A stretch of 64,000 nt of DNA from Pseudoxanthomonas suwonensis (GTDB lineage Bacteria; Pseudomonadota; Gammaproteobacteria; Xanthomonadales; Xanthomonadaceae). This document shows positions 34,739 through 43,577 of this stretch, piece after piece. The notes beneath the pieces were generated by a model. That model had not been told where the DNA came from. It was given only the letters and a program-made list of their open reading frames with translations, and searched no databases. Position numbers and translations under genes: made by a program. The stretch spans positions 1 to 64,000 of the forward strand of contig NZ_PDWP01000022.1 in NCBI RefSeq assembly GCF_010093235.1, written 5' to 3'. The first letter of the stretch is position 1, and each line of letters begins with the position of its first letter.

Positions 34739-35673
34739 TGTTGTGCCGTCGGTTCCCCGGACTGGGTCCGATTATGCGACAGCGACCAGACGTAGGCACC
34801 AGCCAGGCGGGCACGGGTCTCGCCGAGCAGCTCGCGGTGCGCGGGCATGCTGCCGTGGCGGCCTTCGGTGATGGTCTTGCGCAGGCTCTCGCGGCTGCTG
34901 CCGTACAACCAGTAGTTGTCGGTCAGGTCGGGGGCGCCCAGGTCCTGGTTGCCCTTGCCGTCGATGCCGTGGCACGCCACGCAAACGCCCTCGTACAGCT
35001 TCTTGCCCTGGGCCGCCATGAAGTTGTTCTGCATGGCTTCCGGATCGGACAGGGTGCGCACGTAGGCGATGGTGTAGTCCACCGCTTCCGGGCCGCCCAT
35101 CCCGGTCAGCACGGTGCCCCATTCCGGCATGACGCCCTCGCGGCCGTCGAGGATGGTCTCCAGGATGCGGTCCGGCGTTCCGCCCCAGTGCCAGATCTCG
35201 TCGGTCAGGTTCGGGTAGCCGACCGCGCCCTGGCCCGAGGAGCCATGGCAGGTGGCGCAGGTGTTGCTGAAGATCGAGCGGCCCAGGGCCACCGCCTTCG
35301 GATCCTGCGCCAGCTCGTCGATCGCCTTGCCGGCGTAAGGCTTGAAGGTCTGCTCCAGGCGCGCGTCCTGCACCGCCTTCTCCTCGGCATGCTCCTTCTG
35401 CGAGGTCCAGCCGCTGTAGCCGGGAATGCTGCCCAGGCCGCCGTACCAGATGATGTAGCCGATGGCGAAGACGATGGTCAGGTAGAACAGGTTGATCCAC
35501 CAGCGCGGCAGCGGCTTGTTGTACTCGGTGATGTCGCCGTCCCAGGTGTGCAGCGTGTCCTCGGGCTTCGGATCGCCCGGGCGCCGGCGCGACGTCCACC
35601 ACAGCAGCCAGACGTAGCCGACGATGTTCAGCGCGACCAGGGCGATGACGTACCACGTCCATCCCATGCTCAT
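34735..35673 (-). CDS. ccoP: cbb3 oxidase dihaem subunit CcoP
   Basis: A 312-residue subunit with two N-terminal helices and two c-type haem sites, CATCH (Cys139, Cys142, His143) and CVACH (Cys231, Cys234, His235). It receives electrons from soluble cytochrome c or other carriers. It overlaps ccoQ by four bases. Confidence 0.96.
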   Translation of the reverse strand: MSMGWTWYVIALVALNIVGYVWLLWWTSRRRPGDPKPEDTLHTWDGDITEYNKPLPRWWINLFYLTIVFAIGYIIWYGGLGSIPGYSGWTSQKEHAEEKAVQDARLEQTFKPYAGKAIDELAQDPKAVALGRSIFSNTCATCHGSSGQGAVGYPNLTDEIWHWGGTPDRILETILDGREGVMPEWGTVLTGMGGPEAVDYTIAYVRTLSDPEAMQNNFMAAQGKKLYEGVCVACHGIDGKGNQDLGAPDLTDNYWLYGSSRESLRKTITEGRHGSMPAHRELLGETRARLAGAYVWSLSHNRTQSGEPTAQQ

Positions 35674-35828
35674 GCGCGGTTCCCCCTAATGTTGCCCTGA
35701 TGCGAGTCCTCTTCCAGCGGCAGGTGCGCCGCCTCTTCGAACTCGGTCCTGCGTGCCGGGCTCCAGGCCCAGATCCAGCCGCCGATGAACAGCACCAGCA
35801 GCAGCGCGGTCACGATTCCGGAAATCAC
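35670..35828 (-). CDS. ccoQ: cbb3 oxidase small subunit CcoQ
   Basis: A 52-residue single-helix subunit ([18 protein letters not shown]). Start is GTG 35828, inside the ccoO stop as GTGA. Too short to stand alone; supported by position and form. Confidence 0.85.
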   Translation of the reverse strand: MISGIVTALLLVLFIGGWIWAWSPARRTEFEEAAHLPLEEDSHQGNIRGNRA

Positions 35829-36454
35829 TGCTGGCCTCCCTTCGGCGCGTGCCGGCCGAGCCCCTGCAGGTAGGCGACCACCGCGTCGAGCTCGGTCTTG
35901 CCCTCGAGCTCGGCCGGGGCCTGCTCGATCTGCTCGTCGGTGTAGGGGTCGCCGAGTGCCTTGAGCGCACGCATGCGCGAGGCGACGGACTGGCCGTCGA
36001 GCTTGCCCTTGGCCAGCCACGGGAAGGCCGGCATGTTCGACTCGGGCACCACGTCGCGCGGATTGATCAGGTGCACGCGGTGCCAGTCATCGGAGTAGCG
36101 GCCGCCGACGCGGGCCAGGTCCGGACCGGTGCGCTTGCTGCCCCACTGGAACGGACGGTCGTAGACCGACTCGCCGGCCAGCGAGTAGTGGCCGTAGCGC
36201 TCGGACTCGAAGCGCAGGGTGCGGACCATCTGCGAGTGGCAGTTGTAGCAGCCCTCGCGGACGTAGATGTCGCGCCCGGCCAGCTCCAGCGCCGGGTAGG
36301 GCTCCACGCCCTCCAGCGGCTCGATCGCCTCGGCCTGGAACATCAGCGGCACGATCTCGGCCAGGCCGCCGAAGGAGACGGCCACCGCGATCAGGACGGC
36401 CATCAGGCCGACGTTCTTCTCGACTTTTGCGTGCGGATTCTGGTTGTCGCTCAT
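35825..36454 (-). CDS. ccoO: cbb3 oxidase monohaem subunit CcoO
   Basis: A 209-residue membrane-anchored cytochrome c. One N-terminal helix, then haem motif CYNCH (Cys69, Cys72, His73) and a distal Met in [10 protein letters not shown]. Family length and order are normal. Confidence 0.96.
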   Translation of the reverse strand: MSDNQNPHAKVEKNVGLMAVLIAVAVSFGGLAEIVPLMFQAEAIEPLEGVEPYPALELAGRDIYVREGCYNCHSQMVRTLRFESERYGHYSLAGESVYDRPFQWGSKRTGPDLARVGGRYSDDWHRVHLINPRDVVPESNMPAFPWLAKGKLDGQSVASRMRALKALGDPYTDEQIEQAPAELEGKTELDAVVAYLQGLGRHAPKGGQQ

Positions 36455-36469
36455 GGTTGTCCTTCCTCC

Positions 36470-37909
36470 TCAGGCGCGCGCATCGGAGGCCGCGACGGGC
36501 AGCACCGGCTGGGGAGCGATCGCCGGGGCGGAGCGCCAGGTGCGCAGCACGTTCCAGGCCATCACGCACATGCCGGACAGCACCAGCAGGCCGCCGCCCA
36601 GGCGGATCAGGTAGTAGGGGTAGGTCGCGTGCAGCGCCTCGACGAAGCTGTAGGTCAGCGTGCCGTCGGGATTGGTGGCGCGCCACATCAGGCCCTGCAT
36701 GACGCCGGCGATCCACATCGAGGCGATGTACAGCACCACGCCGCCGGTGTGCAGCCAGAAGTGCAGGTCGATGGCCTTGATCGAGAACATCTGCTCGCGG
36801 CCCAGCAGCTTCGGCAGCAGGGCGTAGATCGAGCCGATGGAGATCATCGCGACCCAGCCCAGGGCGCCTGCGTGCACGTGGCCGACGGTCCAGTCGGTGT
36901 AGTGCGACAGCGAGTTCACCGTCTTGATCGACATCATCGGCCCCTCGAAGGTGGCGATCATGTAGAACGAGATGGCGACGATCAGGAACTTCAGGATCGG
37001 GTCGGTGCGCAGCTTGTACCAGACGCCGGAGAGGGTCATGACGCCGTTGATCGCGCCGCCCCAGGACGGCGCCAGCAGGATCAGCGAGAACACCATGCCC
37101 AGCGACTGCGCCCAGTCGGGCAGCGCGGTGTACTGCAGGTGGTGCGGGCCGGCCCACATGTACACGGCGATCAGCGCCCAGAAGTGCACGATCGACAGCC
37201 GGTAGGAGTACACCGGGCGGCCGGCCTGCTTGGGCACGTAGTAGTACATCATTCCCAGGAAGCCGGCGGTCAGGAAGAAGCCGACCGCGTTGTGGCCGTA
37301 CCACCACTGCACCATCGCGTCGACCGCGCCGCTGTACACCGGGTAGGAGTGCAGGGCGCCGGTGGGGATGGCGATGTTGTTGACGATGTGCAGCAGCGCC
37401 ACGGCGATGATGAAGCTGGCGTAGAACCAGTTCGCCACGTAGATGTGCTTGACCCGGCGCTTGGCGATCGTGCCGATGAACAGCACCGCGTAGGCCACCC
37501 ACACCGCCGCGATCAGGATGTCGATCGGCCAGATCAGCTCGGCGTATTCCTTGCCCTGGGTCAGGCCCAGCGGCAGGGTCACGGCGGCCAGCACGATGAC
37601 CAGCTGCCAGCCCCAGAACACGAAGGCCGCCAGCCCGTCCGAGATCAGCCGCACGTGGCAGGTGCGCTGCACCACGTGCAGGCTGGTCGCCATCAGCGCG
37701 CAGCCGCCGAACGCGAAGATCACCGCATTGGTGTGCAGCGGGCGCAGGCGCCCGTAGCTGAACCAGGGCAGGTCGAAATTGAGCGCCGGCCAGTAAAGCT
37801 GGGCGGCGATGATCACGCCTACCAGCATGCCCACGATGCCCCAGACCACGGTCATGACCGCGAACTGACGCACCACCTTGTCGTTATATGTCCCCTGAAC
37901 GGTCGACAC
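36470..37909 (-). CDS. ccoN: cbb3 cytochrome c oxidase catalytic subunit CcoN
   Basis: A 479-residue haem-copper oxidase subunit of high oxygen affinity. Visible ligand segments include WYGHNAVGF and GPHHLQYT for CuB and [10 protein letters not shown] for the haems. The frame is open to 37978, but GTG 37909 follows an AGGAGG site with eight-base spacing and gives the usual N-terminus. Its promoter carries a perfect FNR box. Confidence 0.96.
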   Translation of the reverse strand: MSTVQGTYNDKVVRQFAVMTVVWGIVGMLVGVIIAAQLYWPALNFDLPWFSYGRLRPLHTNAVIFAFGGCALMATSLHVVQRTCHVRLISDGLAAFVFWGWQLVIVLAAVTLPLGLTQGKEYAELIWPIDILIAAVWVAYAVLFIGTIAKRRVKHIYVANWFYASFIIAVALLHIVNNIAIPTGALHSYPVYSGAVDAMVQWWYGHNAVGFFLTAGFLGMMYYYVPKQAGRPVYSYRLSIVHFWALIAVYMWAGPHHLQYTALPDWAQSLGMVFSLILLAPSWGGAINGVMTLSGVWYKLRTDPILKFLIVAISFYMIATFEGPMMSIKTVNSLSHYTDWTVGHVHAGALGWVAMISIGSIYALLPKLLGREQMFSIKAIDLHFWLHTGGVVLYIASMWIAGVMQGLMWRATNPDGTLTYSFVEALHATYPYYLIRLGGGLLVLSGMCVMAWNVLRTWRSAPAIAPQPVLPVAASDARA

Positions 37910-37964
37910 TTCCCTATCCTCCTGTGGATGGGAGGCATCATCGGCAGCGCCGGCAAGCGGGGCA

Positions 37965-37978
37965 TTGATCAGGATCAA
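37965..37978. promoter_or_regulatory. FNR box of ccoN
   Basis: TTGATCAGGATCAA, a perfect FNR/ANR consensus. Its centre is 62.5 bases from the ccoN start. Reading toward the gene, A and T fall 24 and 28 bases past the box (GATGAT), the place of a -10 element in a class II promoter. Confidence 0.9.
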
Positions 37979-38104
37979 GGCGCCAAGCCCCGTTAACGCG
38001 TTATCCCTTGGAATAGGGGAACTGCGTCCCGGTTCCGGCCCCTCGAAGCGCCCATGGGCGTACCGCTGTATCGTTTAGCACTGAGACGTACCGAGCCGTT
38101 GCGG

Positions 38105-40816
38105 ATGAGCATCTACGCGCTGGAAGCCGTTTTCTCCCCGAAGTCGGTAGCCGTGGTCGGGGCCAGTCCCCGGGCCGGGTCGGTCGGCCGCACCGTGGTC
38201 CAGAACCTGCGCCAGGCGGGTTTCGCCGGCCAGGTGGGCCTGGTGAACCCCAAGTACCGCCAGATCGAGGGCGTGCCGGCGGTGGGTTCGCTGCGGCAGC
38301 TGCCCTTTTCGCCGGAACTGGTGGTGGTCACCACCCCGGCCGAAACCGTGCCCGGGGTGATCGCCCAGGCCGTGGAAGTGGGCGCGCGGGCGGCCGTCGT
38401 GGTCACGGCCGGCCTGGGCCAGGGCCCGGGCTCGCTGCTCGAGAACCTGAGGAACGAGGCGCGTCCGCATGGCCTGCGCATCGTCGGTCCCAACTGCCTG
38501 GGGGTGATGGCGCCGCACGCCGGGCTCAATGCCAGCTTCGCCGCGCGCAGCCCGCTGCCGGGCGACCTGGCCCTGGTCTCCCAGTCCGGCGCCATCGCCG
38601 CCGGGCTGGTCGAGTGGGGCGCCGCGCGCTCGATCGGGTTCTCGGCCGTGGTCTCGCTGGGCGACGCCCTGGACGTGGACTTCGGCGACCTGCTGGACTG
38701 GTTCGCGCAGGATCCGAAGACGCGCGCCATCCTGCTGTACATCGAATCCATCCGCGACGCGCGCAAGTTCATGTCCGCCGCGCGCGCCGCGGCCCGCTCC
38801 AAGCCGGTGGTGGTGGTCAAGTCGGGGCGCCACGCCCAGGGCGCGAAGGCCGCCGCCACCCATACCGGCGCCCTGGCGGGGTCCGACGCGGTGTACGACG
38901 CTGCCTTCCGCCGCGCCGGCCTGCTCCGCGTGCACGCGCTGGACGAGCTGTTCGCCGCGGCCGAGACCCTGGGACACCTGCGCCAGGCCCCGGGCCGGCG
39001 CCTGGCCATCCTCACCAACGGCGGCGGCATCGGCGTGCTGGCGGTGGACCGGCTGGTCGACCTCGGCGGCACCCTGGCCACGCTGGATCCAGGGACCGTG
39101 CGCGCCCTGGACCGGGTGCTGCCGCCGACCTGGTCGCGCTCCAACCCGGTGGACATCGTCGGCGACGCCGACGCGGCCCGCTACACGGCCGCCCTGGAGG
39201 CGCTGCTGGCCGATCCGGGCAACGACGCGGTGCTGGTGATGAACGTGCCCACGGCGCTGTCGTCCTCGATCGAGGCGGCCGATGCGGTGGCTTCGGTACT
39301 GCAGCGGCGGCCGCGCCCCGGCGCCGGCAAGCCGGTGCTGGGCGTGTGGCTGGGCGGCGGCCAGGAAGCGCTGTCGCGGCTGGACGCGGCCGGGGTGCCG
39401 ACCTACGCCACCGAGGCGGACGCCGTTCGCGGCTTCACCTACCTGGTGCGCCACCGCGAGGCGCAGCAGGCACTGATGGAGACTCCGCCCAGCCTGCCCG
39501 AGGACTTCGTGGTCGATGCCGCCGCCGCCCAGGCGATCGTCGGCCGCGCGCTGGAGCAGGGACGCAACTGGCTCGATCCGCTGGAAGTGGTCGCGCTGCT
39601 GGGTGCGTACGGCATCCCGGTGACGCCGGCCTGGCTGGCCGCCGACGCCGACGCCGCGGTCGAGGCCGCGCGCCCGCTGCTGGCGGACGGCAAGCTGGTC
39701 GCGCTGAAGATCCTGTCGCCGGACATCGTGCACAAGTCCGACGTGGACGGCGTGCGCCTGAACCTGTCCAGCGAGGCCGCGGTGCGCGAGGCGGCCGCGT
39801 CCATCCTGGCCCGCGCCCGCGAGCTGCGGCCGCAGGCGCGGATCGAGGGCGTGACCGTGCACCCCATGGTGGCCAGGTCCAAGGCGCGGGAGCTGATCGC
39901 CGGCATTGCCGACGACCCCACCTTCGGGCCGGTGATCGTGTTCGGCCGCGGCGGCACCGCGGTCGAGGTGATCGACGACAAGGCCCTGGCCCTGCCGCCG
40001 CTGGATCTCCACCTGGCCCACGACCTGATCTCGCGCACCCGCGTCAGCCGCATCCTCAAGGCCTACCGCGACGTGCCGGCGGCCGACGAGCGCGCGGTGG
40101 CGCTGGTGCTGGTCAAGCTGGCGCAGCTGGCGGCCGACGTGCCCCAGATCCGCGAGCTGGACATCAATCCGCTGCTGGCCGACCGCGAGGGCGTGATCGC
40201 GGTGGATGCGCGGGTGGCGATCGCGCCCCATCCGGGCCCGGCGCAGAAGGGGCCGTGGCATTCGAGCTTCGTGATCCGCCCGTATCCGAAGGAATGGGAG
40301 CGCATGGTCGACCTGGCCCAGGGGCGGCGGATGTTCGTGCGCCCGGTGCGGCCTGAGGACGAGAAGATGTTCCTGGAGTTCTTCTCGCGGGTCAGCGACG
40401 AGGACCTGCGCCTGCGCTTCTTCTCCGCGGTGCGCCACTTCAGCCACGAGTTCATCGCCCGCCTGACCCAGCTCGACTACGCGCGTTCCATCGCCCTGGT
40501 GGCGATCGATCCGGAGAACGGCGAGATGCTCGGCGCGGTGCGCCTGCTGGCCGACGCCAACTACGAGCGCGGCGAGTACGGGATCATGGTCCGTTCCGAC
40601 CTCAAGGGCCTGGGCATCGGCTGGCAGCTGATGCGGATCATGATCGAGTGGGCCGGCAGCATCGGCCTGAAGGCGGTCGAGGGCCAGGTGCTGCGCGAGA
40701 ACGTGACCATGCTGGCGATGTGCCAGCAGCTGGGTTTCAAGGTCAGGCCGGACCGCGAGGATCCGACGGTGATGGACGTGCTGCTGGACGTGGCGGCGGC
40801 GAGGGCCGCGGGCTGA
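38105..40816 (+). CDS. Bifunctional acyl-CoA ligase / GNAT acetyltransferase (Pat-like)
   Basis: A 903-residue protein like PatZ/YfiQ lysine acetyltransferases. In order: CoA-binding Rossmann domain (about 8-130, VAVVGASPR), succinyl-CoA-ligase-like domains (about 150-460, THTGALAGSD), ATP-grasp domain (about 490-700) and a C-terminal GNAT domain (about 735-900, IMVRSDLKGLGIGWQLM). Such enzymes acetylate proteins such as acetyl-CoA synthetase. ATG 38105 is preferred to 38054. Divergent from ccoN. Confidence 0.9.
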   Translation: MSIYALEAVFSPKSVAVVGASPRAGSVGRTVVQNLRQAGFAGQVGLVNPKYRQIEGVPAVGSLRQLPFSPELVVVTTPAETVPGVIAQAVEVGARAAVVVTAGLGQGPGSLLENLRNEARPHGLRIVGPNCLGVMAPHAGLNASFAARSPLPGDLALVSQSGAIAAGLVEWGAARSIGFSAVVSLGDALDVDFGDLLDWFAQDPKTRAILLYIESIRDARKFMSAARAAARSKPVVVVKSGRHAQGAKAAATHTGALAGSDAVYDAAFRRAGLLRVHALDELFAAAETLGHLRQAPGRRLAILTNGGGIGVLAVDRLVDLGGTLATLDPGTVRALDRVLPPTWSRSNPVDIVGDADAARYTAALEALLADPGNDAVLVMNVPTALSSSIEAADAVASVLQRRPRPGAGKPVLGVWLGGGQEALSRLDAAGVPTYATEADAVRGFTYLVRHREAQQALMETPPSLPEDFVVDAAAAQAIVGRALEQGRNWLDPLEVVALLGAYGIPVTPAWLAADADAAVEAARPLLADGKLVALKILSPDIVHKSDVDGVRLNLSSEAAVREAAASILARARELRPQARIEGVTVHPMVARSKARELIAGIADDPTFGPVIVFGRGGTAVEVIDDKALALPPLDLHLAHDLISRTRVSRILKAYRDVPAADERAVALVLVKLAQLAADVPQIRELDINPLLADREGVIAVDARVAIAPHPGPAQKGPWHSSFVIRPYPKEWERMVDLAQGRRMFVRPVRPEDEKMFLEFFSRVSDEDLRLRFFSAVRHFSHEFIARLTQLDYARSIALVAIDPENGEMLGAVRLLADANYERGEYGIMVRSDLKGLGIGWQLMRIMIEWAGSIGLKAVEGQVLRENVTMLAMCQQLGFKVRPDREDPTVMDVLLDVAAARAAG

Positions 40817-40877
40817 AGCCTCGCGCCGTGTTCACGCCCGCTTCCTATCGTTCCCGGGTGGACGAAGGAGGTGGCAG

Positions 40878-41773
40878 GTGGACGAGGCGGATGTACTGGT
40901 GTCGGCGGTGGCCCGGCGGGTTTGACCGCCGCCACCTACCTGGGAAGGCTGCACCGGCGCTGCGTGGTGGTCGACGCCGGCGACAGCCGCGCGCGCTGGA
41001 TTCCCGAAAGCAACAACTGCCCCGGCTTTCCCCAGGGGATTGCCGGCACCACGCTGCTGGCGCGGCTGCGGGCCCAGGCCGAGTCGTTCGGTGCCGTGCT
41101 CGAGCACGGCATGGTGGAGTCCCTGGAGCGCGACCCGGAAGGCATGTTCGTCGCCCAGGCCGGCGATGGCAGGGTCTGGCGCGCGCCGGCGGTCATCCTC
41201 GCCACCGGGCTGAAGGATCGCCTGCCCGATCTTGCCGACGTGGAAGAAGCGATCGGCTGCGGCGCGCTTCGCCTGTGCCCGGTCTGCGATGCCTACGAGG
41301 CCAGCGACCAGGCCATCGGCATCCACGGTCCCTGGGACACGATCATCGACCACGTACCGTTCCTGCGCGGCTACAGTCCGCGCCTGGCCCTGCTGCCGAC
41401 CGATGCGGTGCCGGCTTCGCTGCCGCCGGAACTGGACGTGGAAGTGCTGCCGGCAGGCGGCCGCCTGGTGTACGCGGACGGCCGTTGCGGCTACGTGGTC
41501 GACGGCCACTGCCACCGCTTCGACACCATCTATCCGTTCCTCGGATGCGACAGCAGCGCGCACCTGGCCAGGCAGGCGGGCGTGGTGCTGTCCGACACCG
41601 GCGAGATCCCGGTCGATGCGCGCCAGCGGACCTCGGTGCCCGGACTCTATGCGGCCGGCGACGTGGTCAGCGGGCTCAACCAGATCTCGGTGGCGGTGGG
41701 CCAGGCGGCAATCGCCGCACTGGGTGCACACAACCGCCTGCCGCCACGGCCGCGCGAACTGCAGGAGAAGTAG
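40878..41773 (+). CDS. Thioredoxin reductase-like FAD oxidoreductase, probable N-terminal frameshift
   Basis: A flavoprotein of about 300 residues. The best start is GTG 40878, seven bases after GGAG, reading VDEADVLV, but that frame stops at 40922-40924. The rest ([15 protein letters not shown] onward) is one frame away, as if one G were missing near 40901. The long frame itself opens at GTG 40871, directly against the ribosome site. A redox-type CPVC motif is present. The expected NADPH loop is replaced by [12 protein letters not shown], so NADPH use is doubtful. Final FAD motif: [10 protein letters not shown]. Confidence 0.7.
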
Positions 41774-41848
41774 GACCGGGCGCCACAGGGTGCCGCCTGG
41801 ACCGACCCGCCGGGGGGAGGTGCGGCGGGCCGGCTGGCGACAAGGAAG

Positions 41849-43030
41849 TCAGGCCTGCGGAACCCTGACGTGGCCTTCCATCAGCACGCGCGCGCTGCGG
41901 CTCATCACCGCGCGGGTCACGGTCCACTGGCCATCGACCTGGGCGACCGATGCGCCCACGCGCAGCGTCCCGGAAGGGTGGCCGAAGCGCACCACGTCGC
42001 GCGAGCCGCCACCAGCGGCGCGGTTGACCAGGGTGCCCGGGACCGCGGCGGCGGTGGCGATCGCGACCGAGGCGGTGCCCATCATCGCGTGGTGCAGCTT
42101 GCCCATCGACATCGCGCGCACGTTGAGGTCGATGTCGCCGGCGGCGATCTGTTTGCCGCTGCTGGCGAGGTAGTCGCGCGGCGGCGCCACGAAGGCGACC
42201 TTGGGCGTGTGCTGGCGCCTGGCTGCTTCCTCGGGCGAGGAGATCAGGCCCATGCGCAGCGCGCCGGCGACGCGGATGGCCTCGAGCTTCGCCAGGATCG
42301 CCGGATCGCCGTTGATCGCCGGCTGCAGCTCGGTGCCGGTGAAGCCGATGGCCTGTGCTTCCACGAACACGGTGGGGATGCCGGCGGTGATCAGGGTCGC
42401 CTCCAGCGTGCCCATGCCGGGCACCTCGAGGCTGTCGACCAGGTTGCCGGTGGGAAACATGCTGCCGCCGTCGTCGCCTTCCTCGGCCGGATCGAGGAAC
42501 TCGACCACCACCTCGGCGGCGGGGAAGGTCACGCCGTCCAGTTCGAAATCGCCGGTCTCCTGCACCTGGCCGCCGCTGACCGGCACGTGCACGACAATGG
42601 TCTTGCCGATGTTGGCCTGCCACACTCGCACTTCCACCGTGCCTTCCTGCGGGATGCGCGCCGGGTCGATGAAGCCGTTGGCCACGGCGAACGGACCGAC
42701 CGCGGTGCTGAGGTTGCCGCAGTTGCCGCTCCAGTCGACGAAGTCCTCCTCGATCGCGACCTGGCCGTAGAGGTAGTCCACGTCATGGCCCGGGCGCGTG
42801 GCCGGGCCGATGATCACGCACTTGCTGGTGCTGGAGGTGGCGCCGCCCATGCCGTCGGTGTGCTTGCCGTAGGGGTCGGGCGAACCGATCACCCGCTGCA
42901 GCAGGCGGTCGCGCGCCGGACCCGGCACCCGCGCCGCGGCGGGCAGGTCCTGCAGGCGGAAGAACACGCCCTTGGAGGTGCCGCCGCGCATGTAGGTGGC
43001 GGGGATGCGGAGCTGGGGCTTGTGGCTCAT
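41849..43030 (-). CDS. prpF: 2-methylaconitate cis-trans isomerase PrpF
   Basis: A 393-residue isomerase of the methylcitrate cycle for propionate. The N-terminal RGGTSKG (catalytic Lys) and SGNCGNLSTAVGPFA (active-site Cys) motifs are intact. PrpF works with AcnD in organisms that lack PrpD. Here an SRPBCC gene separates it from acnD. Confidence 0.95.
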   Translation of the reverse strand: MSHKPQLRIPATYMRGGTSKGVFFRLQDLPAAARVPGPARDRLLQRVIGSPDPYGKHTDGMGGATSSTSKCVIIGPATRPGHDVDYLYGQVAIEEDFVDWSGNCGNLSTAVGPFAVANGFIDPARIPQEGTVEVRVWQANIGKTIVVHVPVSGGQVQETGDFELDGVTFPAAEVVVEFLDPAEEGDDGGSMFPTGNLVDSLEVPGMGTLEATLITAGIPTVFVEAQAIGFTGTELQPAINGDPAILAKLEAIRVAGALRMGLISSPEEAARRQHTPKVAFVAPPRDYLASSGKQIAAGDIDLNVRAMSMGKLHHAMMGTASVAIATAAAVPGTLVNRAAGGGSRDVVRFGHPSGTLRVGASVAQVDGQWTVTRAVMSRSARVLMEGHVRVPQA

Positions 43031-43073
43031 GGGATGGGCTTGGCAGGGGGCAGGCAGGAGTGGAGGACGCGGC

Positions 43074-43532
43074 TCATGCCCCGTCCGGGATTTCGGGTTC
43101 GACCAGCTTCGCCAGCATGTCCAGCGAATCGCGCCAGCCGAGGTGGCACATGTCCACCGGGATGGCCGCGGGAATGCCTTCCTGCACGATCGTCAGGGCG
43201 GTACCGGCGACGCTGGGCTGCAACGACACGGTCACCTGCATCTCCCCGGGCAGGCCGGGGTTGTCGAAGGTGTCGGTGTGCCGGAGCAACTCGTTCTCGA
43301 CCAGCTCGACGAAGCGCACGCGGAACGATTCGCTGTTGCCGGTGGAGAAGTTGGTGAAGGCCATGCGGTAGCCCACGCCCGCTTCGAACTCGAGCATGCG
43401 CGCGGTGAAGCCGTACGGCGGCATCCATCGCACCAGCGCGTCCGGATCGGTGAACGCGCGGAACGCCCTGGCCGGCGGTGCGGCCAGGATGCGGTGCAGG
43501 CGGACGGTTCCGGTGGCGGTGGTCTCGGTCAT
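43074..43532 (-). CDS. SRPBCC (AHSA1-like) protein
   Basis: A 152-residue START-like protein of the AHSA1 type: VRLHRILAAPPARAFRAFTDPDALVRWM at the start (in part), then GYRMAFTN, then the C-terminal HLGWRDSLDMLAKLVE helix. ATG 43532 is chosen because AAGGAG lies eight bases before it. It sits between acnD and prpF on the same strand. The ligand is unknown and it is not a known methylcitrate-cycle enzyme. Confidence 0.88.
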   Translation of the reverse strand: MTETTATGTVRLHRILAAPPARAFRAFTDPDALVRWMPPYGFTARMLEFEAGVGYRMAFTNFSTGNSESFRVRFVELVENELLRHTDTFDNPGLPGEMQVTVSLQPSVAGTALTIVQEGIPAAIPVDMCHLGWRDSLDMLAKLVEPEIPDGA

Positions 43533-43577
43533 GGTCGTGGCTCCTTCGCAGTGGGTCATGCCACTGCGACGAACCGG

